Assembly (NCBI GenBank): GCA_009926615.1 | Contig: RFOM01000009.1 | Location: 1 to 64,000, forward strand | DNA from: Pseudomonadota bacterium | GTDB taxonomy: Bacteria > Bdellovibrionota_B > Oligoflexia > Silvanigrellales > Silvanigrellaceae | Direction of reading: 5' to 3' | DNA length: 64,000 nucleotides | Part shown: one piece after another, positions 17,074 to 25,599 of the stretch | Numbering within the stretch: position 1 is the first letter of the stretch | Layout: the number at the start of each line of letters is the position of its first letter | Position numbers and translations under genes: made by a program | Notes under the pieces: generated by a model | Seen by the model: only the letters and a program-made list of their open reading frames with translations | What the model was told of the DNA's origin: nothing | Database searches by the model: none

Positions 17074-18018
17074 ATGTCTCTGCTTCTCATCGACAAACCC
17101 GAAGGTCCGACCAGCCATGCCGTTGTGGCTCTTGTGAAACGCACTCTCAAGGCCGACAAAGTCGGACATCTGGGAACGCTTGACCCTTTTGCATCAGGCC
17201 TGCTGCCGGTCATGACCGGTAACACCGCGCGATTGTCCGATTATGCGATGGACGGAAAAAAGGGATATGTTTTTACAATCGGATTCGGACGTGAAACGGA
17301 CACTCTTGATCCGACCGGCCGCGTTGTCAGAGAAGCCGACTTGCCCACACAGCAGGCGATAGCATCGCTCAGCTCAGTGTTGCAGGCGTTTACCGGAACA
17401 ATTGAGCAGGTTCCGCCGGCTTACTCGGCACTCAAAATGAACGGCATGCCTTTGTACGAATACATGCGCGCGACAGGAAAATTGCCGGCAGATATCGAAA
17501 CCAAACGACGCACAGTCGTCATTCACAGTCTCGAATTGCTCGAAGCTTCGGTTGAGAAAGCGGTGCTGAGGGTCGTTTGCGCAAAAGGCACTTACATCCG
17601 CAGCCTTGCCCGTGACATAGCAGTTGCCCTCAATACCGCAGGCACATGCACACAACTCAGGCGCGAACTTGTTGAGCCTTGGCACGTCAAAGAAGCTCTG
17701 ACGCTGAGCACGGATGCAAGCGGAAAACTTTTACCGGTCGAAGCTGCCGTTCTTGCAGAAAAACTGCAACCGGCGTGGACGGTCGTTCCTCAAATGCCTC
17801 GCGCGCGAATTGATCAGGAATACGAAGTTCGTCTGCAATCAGGCAATACACTGACTTTGACTCCGGAAATTCTGCATTGGGAATCAGAAGCAAGACCGGC
17901 ATCCGAATCCGCGTCCTCTCTTTTTCTGGGCAGCGGTCAAACTCTTTTTGTGTGTGAGTCAGCTCCTGCGGAAACAACAGGAATGTTGAAAATTCAGCCC
18001 CGCAAAAGAATCATTTGA
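17074..18018 (+). CDS. truB: tRNA pseudouridine-55 synthase
   Basis: A 314-residue enzyme. The catalytic motif is HLGTLDPFASGLLPV, containing the nucleophilic aspartate, preceded by DKPEGPTSHAVV. Further motifs are GKKGYVFTIGFGRETDTLDP and CAKGTYIRSLARD. It isomerises U55 in the T-loop of tRNAs. The ATG at 17074 was preferred to a TTG at 17047. It is the last gene of the rimP-truB cluster and converges on the leucine-rich repeat gene, 8 bp away. Confidence 0.95.
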   Translation: MSLLLIDKPEGPTSHAVVALVKRTLKADKVGHLGTLDPFASGLLPVMTGNTARLSDYAMDGKKGYVFTIGFGRETDTLDPTGRVVREADLPTQQAIASLSSVLQAFTGTIEQVPPAYSALKMNGMPLYEYMRATGKLPADIETKRRTVVIHSLELLEASVEKAVLRVVCAKGTYIRSLARDIAVALNTAGTCTQLRRELVEPWHVKEALTLSTDASGKLLPVEAAVLAEKLQPAWTVVPQMPRARIDQEYEVRLQSGNTLTLTPEILHWESEARPASESASSLFLGSGQTLFVCESAPAETTGMLKIQPRKRII

Positions 18019-18026
18019 AAAGAATC

Positions 18027-18782
18027 TCAAAGCAGTCGGATTGACCTTCGGATGGTGTCCACGTCATCGTCCGTCAGGGGATTTCCGGCCACGCCGAGAG
18101 TGTTGAGCATGCTTAAATCCCTGATGGGCTTAAGCGACATGATTCTGTTGTCGCGGACGTCGAGTTCGTCCAAGTCTCTCAGATCCTCAAGTCCGTCCAA
18201 ATTCGTCAGGGCATTGCGGCGCAGCCTGAGAATGCGCAGGCTCTTGCGCTTGGCAACGGGGCCAAGATCATCGACCAGATTGAACGACAAATCCAGCACT
18301 CGAAGCTTTTCAAGATTCGCAAACGGTTTGAGAGTTGTCAGGTTGTTTTCGGCCAGATTCACCTCCCTCAGGTCCGAAAGTCCGGAAACGAACTCTGCTG
18401 ATCGTAGCCCGCATTTTCTGGCCGACAGCACTTCAAGGCCGGTAAAAGCAGAAAGCCAGTCCAAATTTTCTGCCGCAAACTCATCCATGGAGAGATGCCT
18501 GAGCGCGGTGAGGCCTCTGAGCGGTTCGAGAGACGCAACTGCACTGCCGTTGAGTTTTAATCCCGAAACCTTGGGGAGCATGTGCAACACTGTTAAGTCC
18601 AGCGGCCAGCTTCGCTTCATCCACGGATCAACCGACAGATCCAAAACATCAGTCCGGCCCAAAAGATTCAGCGCTTCCTCGTGAGTTGAGGCTCTGACCA
18701 GCTTACGAATCAATTTGGCTGTCTGGATCGCAGGATCCTGAGATACGTCTGCGTTCCAAAGTGCAATCAGCTCGGCACTCAC
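18027..18782 (-). CDS. Cytoplasmic leucine-rich repeat protein
   Basis: The protein has 251 residues. After a helical N-terminal part (1 to about 60) come about eight leucine-rich repeats of 21-23 residues, for example LREVNLAENNLTTLKPFANL and LRILRLRRNALTNLDGLEDL, of the SDS22/internalin type. No signal peptide or membrane segment is present, so a cytoplasmic protein-protein binding role is likely. The ATG overlaps the orn stop by 4 bp (ATGA), so it is translated together with oligoribonuclease. The partner is unknown. Confidence 0.85.
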   Translation of the reverse strand: MSAELIALWNADVSQDPAIQTAKLIRKLVRASTHEEALNLLGRTDVLDLSVDPWMKRSWPLDLTVLHMLPKVSGLKLNGSAVASLEPLRGLTALRHLSMDEFAAENLDWLSAFTGLEVLSARKCGLRSAEFVSGLSDLREVNLAENNLTTLKPFANLEKLRVLDLSFNLVDDLGPVAKRKSLRILRLRRNALTNLDGLEDLRDLDELDVRDNRIMSLKPIRDLSMLNTLGVAGNPLTDDDVDTIRRSIRLL

Positions 18783-19318
18783 TGTTTGACTCCCAACTTG
18801 GTGTAATCGAGAAACGAAAGATAATAGCTGAACTCGGCAATCGATTCCCCGATGTCTCCGAGCGCCTCATGCCTGTTTTGTTTTTTGAACTTCAAATTGA
18901 ATGCGTTTTCAAAAAGCACCTTGAAGGAAGAAACATCAAGCATCCGGTAATGCAGCCGCGCAGAAAATTTCGGCAGGTACAAATCCGCAAATTTGCGATC
19001 CTGTCCGATGGAATTGCCGCACAGCACAATCTTTTCATCCGGCTTGAAGAACTCTTCAGACAGACGAACCAGAGACTCGTCGAGTTCTTCCGGCTTCATG
19101 CCTTCAGGAACGCGTTTTATCAGCCCGCTGGCCGTATGGGTTTTGACACACCACTCATCCATTTTTGAGAGCTCTTCGGGCGACTGATAAACGGCAGTCG
19201 AAAATGTTTTGAGCGGCTGCAGTGCCCAGTCCGTCACAATCACGGCAACTTCGAGAATGCGGTGATTGGCGGGATCAAGACCCGTCATTTCCATATCGAG
19301 CCAAAACAGATTTTTCAT
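18779..19318 (-). CDS. orn: Oligoribonuclease
   Basis: A 179-residue DEDDh 3'-5' exonuclease. The first motif is FWLDMEMTGLDPANHRILEVA (D and E ligands), a middle part is LCGNSIGQDRKFAD, and the last motif is RHEALGDIGESIAEFSYYL with the catalytic His/Asp. The enzyme degrades short RNA oligomers and pGpG, and so completes c-di-GMP turnover; this fits the diguanylate cyclase nearby. The start at 19318 has a strong GAGGTGAG site. The upstream valS stop is 10 bp away. Confidence 0.94.
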   Translation of the reverse strand: MKNLFWLDMEMTGLDPANHRILEVAVIVTDWALQPLKTFSTAVYQSPEELSKMDEWCVKTHTASGLIKRVPEGMKPEELDESLVRLSEEFFKPDEKIVLCGNSIGQDRKFADLYLPKFSARLHYRMLDVSSFKVLFENAFNLKFKKQNRHEALGDIGESIAEFSYYLSFLDYTKLGVKQ

Positions 19319-19328
19319 TGCCCTCACC

Positions 19329-22010
19329 TCAGCTCAAAGAACTGAGACTTGCCTGCAGGACTGCAAGTTCTCGCTCGTTGGACGCCTGCTGTTCGCGTGC
19401 ACCGTTCACGATATGAGCCGGAGCCGATTTGACGAACTCTTCGTTGGACAGCCGCTTGCGAATGCCCTCGAGAGTTTGTTCGACTTTTTGAATCTTTTTC
19501 AGAAGACGGTCTTTTTCCGCTGCGGGATCGACAAATCCTTCCAAGTCGACAAAAATCTCAAAGCCGCCGGCAAGCGCCGTGCCGCAGAGTGCGGGACGGC
19601 GATCCGAGAACGTGAACGCTGCCCTTGCCAAAAATTCCATCTGCGGAACCATCAGTCCGAATCGTGCTTTTTCGCTGTTGACGGTCACTTTAAGGTCTGC
19701 GGCCGGATGAATGGCGAATTGCCCGCGAACGGCACGCACGGCGCCGACAACCAGCTGAACTTCGCGCATTGCGGAAATCGCTTTGGGATCCAGCATGTCC
19801 TGCCGCGGACGGGGCAATTGCTCATGTCCGAGCGTTTTGGAAGAATGATCGCCCAAATTCTGCCAGATTTGTTCGGTAACAAAAGGCATGACGGGGTGCA
19901 AAAGACGAAGTACGCCGTCCAAAATACTGAACGCAGTTGTCAGCGTTTCACGGGCCAACTGTCTGTGTTCGGGAGTCAGAGTTTCCGGATCCGCAAACCG
20001 CGGCTTGCACAATTCAACAAACCAGTCGCAATAGACCATCCACACAAATTCATAAAGAGCGGACGTGTAGTTTGCAAATTCAAGCTTACCGATGCTGTCA
20101 TGCGCTTTTTGAACAACAGCAAAAAACTCGGAGGTCATCCATCCAAGCATTGTATCCGAGGGTGATTCCTGCAACTGATCAAAACTGATTTTGGAACAAT
20201 CGACCTGATGTTTTTCGGCGTTCATTAAAAGAAAACGTGTCGCATTCCAAATCTTGTTGGCAAAAGTCCGGCCCAACTCGCATGCATCGTCGGACCAGAG
20301 AATATCCTGACCCAAAACAACCTGATTGATGACACTGAAGCGAAGTGCATCGGTTCCGTATTTGGCAATCAGGGCGTTCACGTCCGGACTGTTACCCAAA
20401 GACTTGCTCATCTTGCGGCCTTTGGTATCGCGGATAATCGGCGTAAAATAAACATCCCTGAAAGCTGTTTTGCCGGTAAAATAACCGCCTGCCATGATCA
20501 TTCGGGCGATCCAGAAAAAGATAATGTCGGGCCCTGTAACGATGATGTCGGTTGGATAAAAGTAGTCCAAATCCTTCTTTTGCTCTGCATTCGGCTCAGC
20601 CCAGTTATGCACACCGAAAGGCCACAACCAGCTGCTGGCCCAAGTATCGAGGCAATCAGAGTCCTGCCGGAGATGTCCGTGACCGCATTTTCCACAGGAT
20701 GCAGGCTGCTCTTCCGCACACGTCACATGCCCGCAGGATTCACATGTATACATGGGCATCTGATGTCCCCACCAAAGCTGGCGCGAGATACACCAGTCCT
20801 TGATGTTGGTGAGCCAGTATTCCCAAATTTTTTCCATGTGCGGCGGGTGTAACTTCAAATGACCGTCCCGCGTTGCTCCAAGAGCAATCTCGGCCAGCTT
20901 GTCCATCTTGATGTACCACTGTTCACTCAAATAGTACTCGATGGGCACTCCGCCGCGTTCGGAAATTCCGACGACCATTTTATGGGGTGCGGTTTTTTCC
21001 AGAAGTCCGGCGGCATCCAGTTCGGCAACAAGTTTTTTGCGCGCAACAAAGCGATCCAGTCCCTGATAGTCTGCAGGAACTTTGTCGTTCAGTGTGGCAT
21101 CCGGATTCATGACATTGAGCAGCCCGAGCTTGTGCCGCTCTCCGACCGCAAAGTCATTCATGTCATGTGCAGGAGTGATTTTGACTACTCCTGTGCCGAA
21201 TTCCTTTTCGACGTATGTGTCGGCAATAACCGGAATGGAGCGGTTGCAGACAGGTACGATGACTTTTTTGCCGATGAGCGCAGAGTATCTTTCGTCGTCG
21301 GGATGGACTGCGACCGCAAGGTCGCCGAACAACGTTTCGGGACGGGTGGTTGCTACAACAAGGTAAGTTCCGGTTTGCCCCTCAACCGGATAGCGGATGT
21401 GCCACAGATTGCCGTTGCGCTCTTCCGGATTGACTTCCTCGTCGGAAATCACGGACTGACTGACGGGACACCAGTTCACAAGCCGATGGCCGCGATAAAT
21501 TAATCCGTCTTTGTAAAGTTTGACTATCGCTTTGATAACGGCCTTTGAATACTCCGGCGACATGGTAAAAACTTCTCTGTCCCAGTCGCAGCTGACACCA
21601 AGTGTTTTCAGCAGGGAAACAATGCGCCCGCCATATTTTTCTTTCCAAGCCCAAGCATGTTTCAAAAATTCTTCGCGGCCGATGTCACGCTTGTTGATTC
21701 CCTGCTCGGCAAGCATCTTTGTGACCTTGGCTTCCGTGGCAATACTCGCGTGATCGGTTCCCGGAATCCAGCAGGCCGCTTTGCCGTCGGCGCGGTTCCA
21801 GCGGATCAGAATGTCCTGAAGGGTATTGTTGAGCACATGGCCCATTGTCAGATCGCCGGTCACATTGGGCGGCGGCATGACTATCGTGTAGGCCTTTTTG
21901 GCGGGATCACGATTCGCACGATAAAACTTGTTTGACTCCCAATAAGCACGCAAATGTGCTTCTATTTGCTGCGGTTCAAAAGGCTTTTCAAATGCATCGC
22001 GACGGGCCAC
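19329..22010 (-). CDS. valS: Valyl-tRNA synthetase
   Basis: The 893-residue class I synthetase has the HIGH-type motif in PPPNVTGDLTMGHVLNNTL, the editing (CP1) domain in the middle (VATTRPETLFGDLAVAVHP), the KMSKS motif as GRKMSKSLGNSPDVN, and a C-terminal coiled-coil arm (AAEKDRLLKKIQKVEQTLEG). It charges tRNA-Val. The start is GTG after GGGGGA. It heads the valS-orn-LRR unit and is divergent from the PP2C gene. Confidence 0.97.
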   Translation of the reverse strand: MARRDAFEKPFEPQQIEAHLRAYWESNKFYRANRDPAKKAYTIVMPPPNVTGDLTMGHVLNNTLQDILIRWNRADGKAACWIPGTDHASIATEAKVTKMLAEQGINKRDIGREEFLKHAWAWKEKYGGRIVSLLKTLGVSCDWDREVFTMSPEYSKAVIKAIVKLYKDGLIYRGHRLVNWCPVSQSVISDEEVNPEERNGNLWHIRYPVEGQTGTYLVVATTRPETLFGDLAVAVHPDDERYSALIGKKVIVPVCNRSIPVIADTYVEKEFGTGVVKITPAHDMNDFAVGERHKLGLLNVMNPDATLNDKVPADYQGLDRFVARKKLVAELDAAGLLEKTAPHKMVVGISERGGVPIEYYLSEQWYIKMDKLAEIALGATRDGHLKLHPPHMEKIWEYWLTNIKDWCISRQLWWGHQMPMYTCESCGHVTCAEEQPASCGKCGHGHLRQDSDCLDTWASSWLWPFGVHNWAEPNAEQKKDLDYFYPTDIIVTGPDIIFFWIARMIMAGGYFTGKTAFRDVYFTPIIRDTKGRKMSKSLGNSPDVNALIAKYGTDALRFSVINQVVLGQDILWSDDACELGRTFANKIWNATRFLLMNAEKHQVDCSKISFDQLQESPSDTMLGWMTSEFFAVVQKAHDSIGKLEFANYTSALYEFVWMVYCDWFVELCKPRFADPETLTPEHRQLARETLTTAFSILDGVLRLLHPVMPFVTEQIWQNLGDHSSKTLGHEQLPRPRQDMLDPKAISAMREVQLVVGAVRAVRGQFAIHPAADLKVTVNSEKARFGLMVPQMEFLARAAFTFSDRRPALCGTALAGGFEIFVDLEGFVDPAAEKDRLLKKIQKVEQTLEGIRKRLSNEEFVKSAPAHIVNGAREQQASNERELAVLQASLSSLS

Positions 22011-22103
22011 GGCATCCCCCAGATCAGTTTTGGTTTTGCACGGAATCTGTGTACCATTCAGTAAAGCGGGTTAACAACCTTCAAACACAAGGACTCGTAC
22101 TTC

Positions 22104-22865
22104 ATGTCGTCGACGTTGAGTCTCTTATGGTCAGGTGCTACAGACCAAGGCAAAGTACGCAAGCAAAATCAGGACAGCTATTTTGGTGATCCCAAAGGCC
22201 GGTTCCTTATTCTTGCAGACGGGATGGGCGGCCATTCCGGCGGCGAAATTGCCAGCCAGCTGACTGTAGATGCCATTGCGGGCGTCCTCAACGAGGTCAA
22301 CTGGGAGGAACTTCCCCCGCCTGAAGATCTGGTCGAAGCCTGCGTAACCGCCGCCACCGACAGTCTCAAAAACTGGGTGAAATCGCATCCCGAACAGTCG
22401 GATTTGGGAACAACACTGCTTCTGTTCATCAGGGACGGAAGCCGCATCATTCTGGCCAGCCTCGGCGACAGCAGAATTTATCTGCGGCGGGCAGGCGGAT
22501 TGTATCAAATAACATTCGATCAGGTGATTGAAACCGAATTACGGCGGCGCGGTGCCGATCGAAATCAGGCTGCGAAAAGTCCGGGTGCGGCATACCTGTC
22601 GCGCTGCATACTTGCTTCAAGAACCTGCGATGCGGATGTGATGTGCATTGAAGGACAGCCTGATGACGAGTGGCTTCTTTGTTCCGACGGCCTGACCCGT
22701 GAAGTTGAGCATGACAATATAAAAGAAATACTTGTTAACAGCGGACACAAAACGCCTCAGGAATCGGCGGACGCACTGATTGAACAGGCACTCGAAAACG
22801 GCGGAAGAGATAACGTAACAGTCATCATTGCACGTACTCTTCAATCGTCTGCAGAAGTCAGCTGA
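22104..22865 (+). CDS. PP2C-type serine/threonine phosphatase
   Basis: A 253-residue protein with PP2C metal-binding motifs: GKVRKQNQDSYFGD, LILADGMGGHSGGEIAS, the ASLGDSRIYLRR motif, LLCSDGLTREV and GGRDNVTVIIAR. All key aspartates are present. It probably removes phosphate from serine/threonine residues and opposes a eukaryotic-type kinase that is not in this window. It is soluble, with no membrane segment. Confidence 0.92.
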   Translation: MSSTLSLLWSGATDQGKVRKQNQDSYFGDPKGRFLILADGMGGHSGGEIASQLTVDAIAGVLNEVNWEELPPPEDLVEACVTAATDSLKNWVKSHPEQSDLGTTLLLFIRDGSRIILASLGDSRIYLRRAGGLYQITFDQVIETELRRRGADRNQAAKSPGAAYLSRCILASRTCDADVMCIEGQPDDEWLLCSDGLTREVEHDNIKEILVNSGHKTPQESADALIEQALENGGRDNVTVIIARTLQSSAEVS

Positions 22866-22902
22866 CTCTTTTTTCACATGAGCGATTCGCGGGAAGATTT
22901 TT

Positions 22903-22989
22903 TGGTGCCCAGAGAGAGACTCGAACTCTCACGACCTTGCGATCGGTGGATTTTGAATCCACTGCGTCTACCGATTCCGCCATCTGGGC
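22903..22989 (-). tRNA. tRNA-Leu (anticodon CAA)
   Basis: On the minus strand, 87 nt fold as a class II tRNA. The acceptor arms GCCCAGA and TCTGGGC close the stem, with A and an encoded CCA at the 3' end. The anticodon stem GTGGA/TCCAC encloses the loop TTCAAAA, giving anticodon CAA, which reads UUG leucine. A long variable arm and the T-arm GAGAGTTCGAGTCTCTC are present, as expected for leucine. Confidence 0.95.
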
Positions 22990-23164
22990 ACTGTGTCATA
23001 GCCACTACACCGGTCTGTTGTACCAGTTCCTTTTCGGGGTAAACTGGTGGACAGCCGAGGCTCGGACGCCAACGGTGTACGATTGCGGCCATCGGATTGT
23101 CAAGCCGCTGCGTGATGTTCGGGTTTGAAGTACGTCTTTTTTCGCTTATTTGGGGGAATTCAAC

Positions 23165-23638
23165 TTGGAATACGTTATTCAGGAACACAACGGAGCTCAC
23201 TGGGTCACACTTACCGGAGTCATCAACGAGGATGCGGAACTCCCGCTCAAGCAGGTCGCTCAGGAGCTTGAAGCTTCGACGATGATTATCTTCAATTTCA
23301 AAGATGTAAAGTCAGTGAACTCTCTTGGTGTCCGTGCATGGGTGACGTTCCTGCGCGGCGTTGACGGAGTGACCGGACGCACGATTTACTTTGCAGAATG
23401 CATTCCCGACATCATCATGCAAATCAATATGATTCCAAGTTTCCTCGGAAAAGCTTCGATTTTGAGCTTTTACGTAAACTACGTTTCGACAGCCACAAAC
23501 AAAACACACCGTGTGCTCATTGAAACGAAGGACTTGGCACCCCAGTCCATCCCGCCTGCGCCAAACTGTCCGGACAGCGGAACACCCATGGAAACGGAAG
23601 AACTTGAAGAGGAATATTTTGCATTCCTGATGCGATAA
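23165..23638 (+). CDS. STAS-like protein with C-terminal CPDSG tail
   Basis: A 157-residue protein. The first 110 residues look like a STAS/anti-anti-sigma fold: WVTLTGVINEDAEL, then IIFNFKDVKSVNSLGVRAWV, where the serine in SVNSLGV corresponds to the usual phosphorylation position. The C-terminus carries a short CPDSGTPM and an acidic tail. The TTG at 23165 was chosen because GGGGGA lies 7 nt upstream; a TTG at 23150 is also possible. The gene precedes the diguanylate cyclase, so the two may belong to one signalling pathway. Confidence 0.7.
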   Translation: MEYVIQEHNGAHWVTLTGVINEDAELPLKQVAQELEASTMIIFNFKDVKSVNSLGVRAWVTFLRGVDGVTGRTIYFAECIPDIIMQINMIPSFLGKASILSFYVNYVSTATNKTHRVLIETKDLAPQSIPPAPNCPDSGTPMETEELEEEYFAFLMR

Positions 23639-23716
23639 GACGTTCTTCCCGAGGTTGACGGCCAAATATCCCCCTCCCGTCACTTTGAACTAAAGTAATC
23701 CAAATCTTCGTCCGAA

Positions 23717-23741
23717 GCCTCCCTCGCAAGCACAGGGAGGC
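23717..23741 (+). promoter_or_regulatory. Hairpin that covers the ribosome-binding site of the diguanylate cyclase
   Basis: An 8-bp perfect stem (GCCTCCCT at 23717-23724, AGGGAGGC at 23734-23741) with a 9-nt loop includes the whole Shine-Dalgarno sequence GGGAGG, 8 nt before the ATG at 23749. A second CCTCCC at 23673-23678 could compete for the same GGGAGG. It may instead act as a terminator for the STAS gene (ATTTT follows). Confidence 0.5.
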
Positions 23742-23748
23742 ATTTTGC

Positions 23749-24795
23749 ATGTCTGCAGTCGCAATACCGATTCGTGAAATCTCAGATCAAGAACGCAAGG
23801 ACGCAGAACTTTTGGCAAAGTTCGAGGTGTACCGCGACTTTACGAGAATCTTTCTCGACGGTTTCGTACTCATCAACTCGCAACGCAAAATTCTCAAGTT
23901 CAATCAGGGACTTTGCGCGGCATTTGGGGTCAAAGCCATCGAGATCAAGAAGCTGGCGACCATCGACGACCTGATCACCATGCCGAATCCCAGCGGCGTG
24001 GGAAGTGCGGTCGATGAAATTCTGAAGGCCACGGGACCGCTGCGCATCGATGAAATTCAAGCCTCTCGCGAGAGCGGCGACAAGCATTATCAGCTCATCG
24101 TGGGCAGTTATCCGTTTTTTGATGCGAAAGGCGAGTTTCTCGGAGCCTGCATCATTCTCCGCGATGTAACTGCAGAAACGAATCTGCAGGGCAAGTACAA
24201 AGAGAAGTCAATTCAGAGTGTGACCGACCCGCTGACCGGATTGTACCTTCGCCGCTATTTTGAAGAACAAGTCGATACAGCGATGGTCAAACTGCGCGAA
24301 ATCAACCAGCCTCCGGCGATCGGAATTTTGATGTTCGACCTTGATAAATTCAAGAGCATCAACGACGGCTTCGGGCATCAGGCCGGTGACTTCGTGCTGG
24401 TGGAAACAGCCAAAATTCTCAAGGAAGTTTCACGCAAGACAGATATCGTCGGACGCTACGGGGGAGAAGAAATTCTCATCGTCGTTTTTGGTGCGACACG
24501 CGAAGACCTTTGCAAAGTCGCCGAAAAATTCCGGCAGTCGATTGAAGAACACCAGTTCTTCTTCGAAGGCAGAAAAGTTCCGGTCAGTACGTCTGTCGGT
24601 GTGAGCATGTTTCAGGATCTGAATGATACGCGCGACAACGTAGTCGCACGTGCAGACAAATGTCTTTACGCCGCCAAGGCCAACGGCAGAAACGTCGTCT
24701 ATTCGGATTTCGGAGAAAAGCCGGATCCCGAACGCGTCACGCCGGAAGGTCAGGGAGGACGGCCCGACCTTGGTGCCGCAGGATTTGGTCACTGA
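23749..24795 (+). CDS. PAS-GGDEF diguanylate cyclase
   Basis: A 348-residue protein with an N-terminal PAS-like sensor (about 20-140) and a GGDEF domain (about 160-325). The active site reads RYGGEEILIVVF, a GGEE variant that is normally active. RKTD sits 5 residues before GGEE and matches the RxxD product-inhibition I-site. It makes c-di-GMP from GTP. No membrane segment is present, so it senses a cytoplasmic signal. The C-terminal 20 residues are proline/glycine-rich. The gene overlaps the convergent acyltransferase gene by 7 bp. The ribosome-binding site lies in a hairpin. Confidence 0.92.
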   Translation: MSAVAIPIREISDQERKDAELLAKFEVYRDFTRIFLDGFVLINSQRKILKFNQGLCAAFGVKAIEIKKLATIDDLITMPNPSGVGSAVDEILKATGPLRIDEIQASRESGDKHYQLIVGSYPFFDAKGEFLGACIILRDVTAETNLQGKYKEKSIQSVTDPLTGLYLRRYFEEQVDTAMVKLREINQPPAIGILMFDLDKFKSINDGFGHQAGDFVLVETAKILKEVSRKTDIVGRYGGEEILIVVFGATREDLCKVAEKFRQSIEEHQFFFEGRKVPVSTSVGVSMFQDLNDTRDNVVARADKCLYAAKANGRNVVYSDFGEKPDPERVTPEGQGGRPDLGAAGFGH

Positions 24796-25448
24796 TTGCT
24801 CTGACCTTCTGCGTAGTTTTTGAAAACAGCGCACCGCAGAATCTCAAGAGACTGAGGCACCCACTCTTCGAGTGGGTGTTCGCTTTTTGAGGGTAAAACC
24901 ACCTCATGGAACGTCACCGAAAATCTGCAGAATGGCAGCGGCAACAAAAAACGGTCCCATGAATTAAGCTTCAAACATGCGACAAATTTGCCAAAGAAAA
25001 CCGGTCTGAGTTCAAACACGGGCAAAAAAAGCGAACCTGTTGCATGCCATGCACAGACCCCGATTCCGGCTTTGGGGATGAGCCGCGGCCCCCGCGGACC
25101 GTCAAAAGTTATGGCAACGGGATGGCCGGCCTTGAGGGCCTGTTTCAATGCCCCAAGCGCCTCCTTGCCCCCTCGGCTGGAAGACCCCCGCACGAGGCTG
25201 AAACCGCGTTTTTGAAGGAACTTTGCAGCAATTTCCCCGTCAGAACTTAAACTGGCCAACAGAGTTGCCGGTCTGTTTCCGTAGCTGAGAGCGCTCAAAA
25301 GAATTGTATGATGAGGGACTGCAAACACGGGGACGAGGCCTTCCGAAATCTGCCTGTCGACGGCCTCAAGTCCCCGAACTTCAAAGCGAAGTGTTGACTT
25401 CCAAATTTGCCAGAACACTTCCAGAACCAAACTAATTAAAAGATTCAC
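24789..25448 (-). CDS. DUF374 lysophospholipid acyltransferase-family protein
   Basis: A 219-residue protein with an N-terminal hydrophobic helix. The motifs are FAVPHHTILL (in place of NHxxxxD), SSDGEIAAKFLQKRGFSLVR, GSSSRGGKEAL and TFDGPRGPRLIPKAG, characteristic of the DUF374 branch of the PlsC-like fold. Such proteins are predicted to acylate lipid A or phospholipid precursors at the inner membrane. The start is GTG after AAAGGTGAG. The 3' end is antisense to the tail of the diguanylate cyclase. Confidence 0.83.
   Translation of the reverse strand: MNLLISLVLEVFWQIWKSTLRFEVRGLEAVDRQISEGLVPVFAVPHHTILLSALSYGNRPATLLASLSSDGEIAAKFLQKRGFSLVRGSSSRGGKEALGALKQALKAGHPVAITFDGPRGPRLIPKAGIGVCAWHATGSLFLPVFELRPVFFGKFVACLKLNSWDRFLLPLPFCRFSVTFHEVVLPSKSEHPLEEWVPQSLEILRCAVFKNYAEGQSNQ
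24858..24887 (+). terminator. Terminator of the diguanylate cyclase, inside the opposing gene
   Basis: CACCCACTC / GAGTGGGTG forms a 9-bp stem with a TTC loop and is followed by TTCGCTTTTT. It lies 63 bp after the diguanylate cyclase stop and is within the coding region of the convergent acyltransferase gene. Confidence 0.6.
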
Positions 25449-25599
25449 CGACTCACCTTTGGCGCATCCTGCCCGAAATTTCTCAGACTCCCTTTAGCAA
25501 ACTCATGGAGCTGTCGATAGAGCGATCGGGTAAAGGAAGGGACTGCCGATATTCGGGTATGGGCCTGAAAATTTGCAGTCCGCGTGCAAAGGGGTGCAT

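Noticed and set aside
18027-18782. Leucine-rich repeat protein as a secreted effector
   Set aside because: No signal peptide is seen, and it is coupled to the housekeeping genes valS and orn.
23641-23748. A c-di-GMP riboswitch before the diguanylate cyclase
   Set aside because: The conserved GEMM core could not be found by eye; only the simple hairpin is supported.
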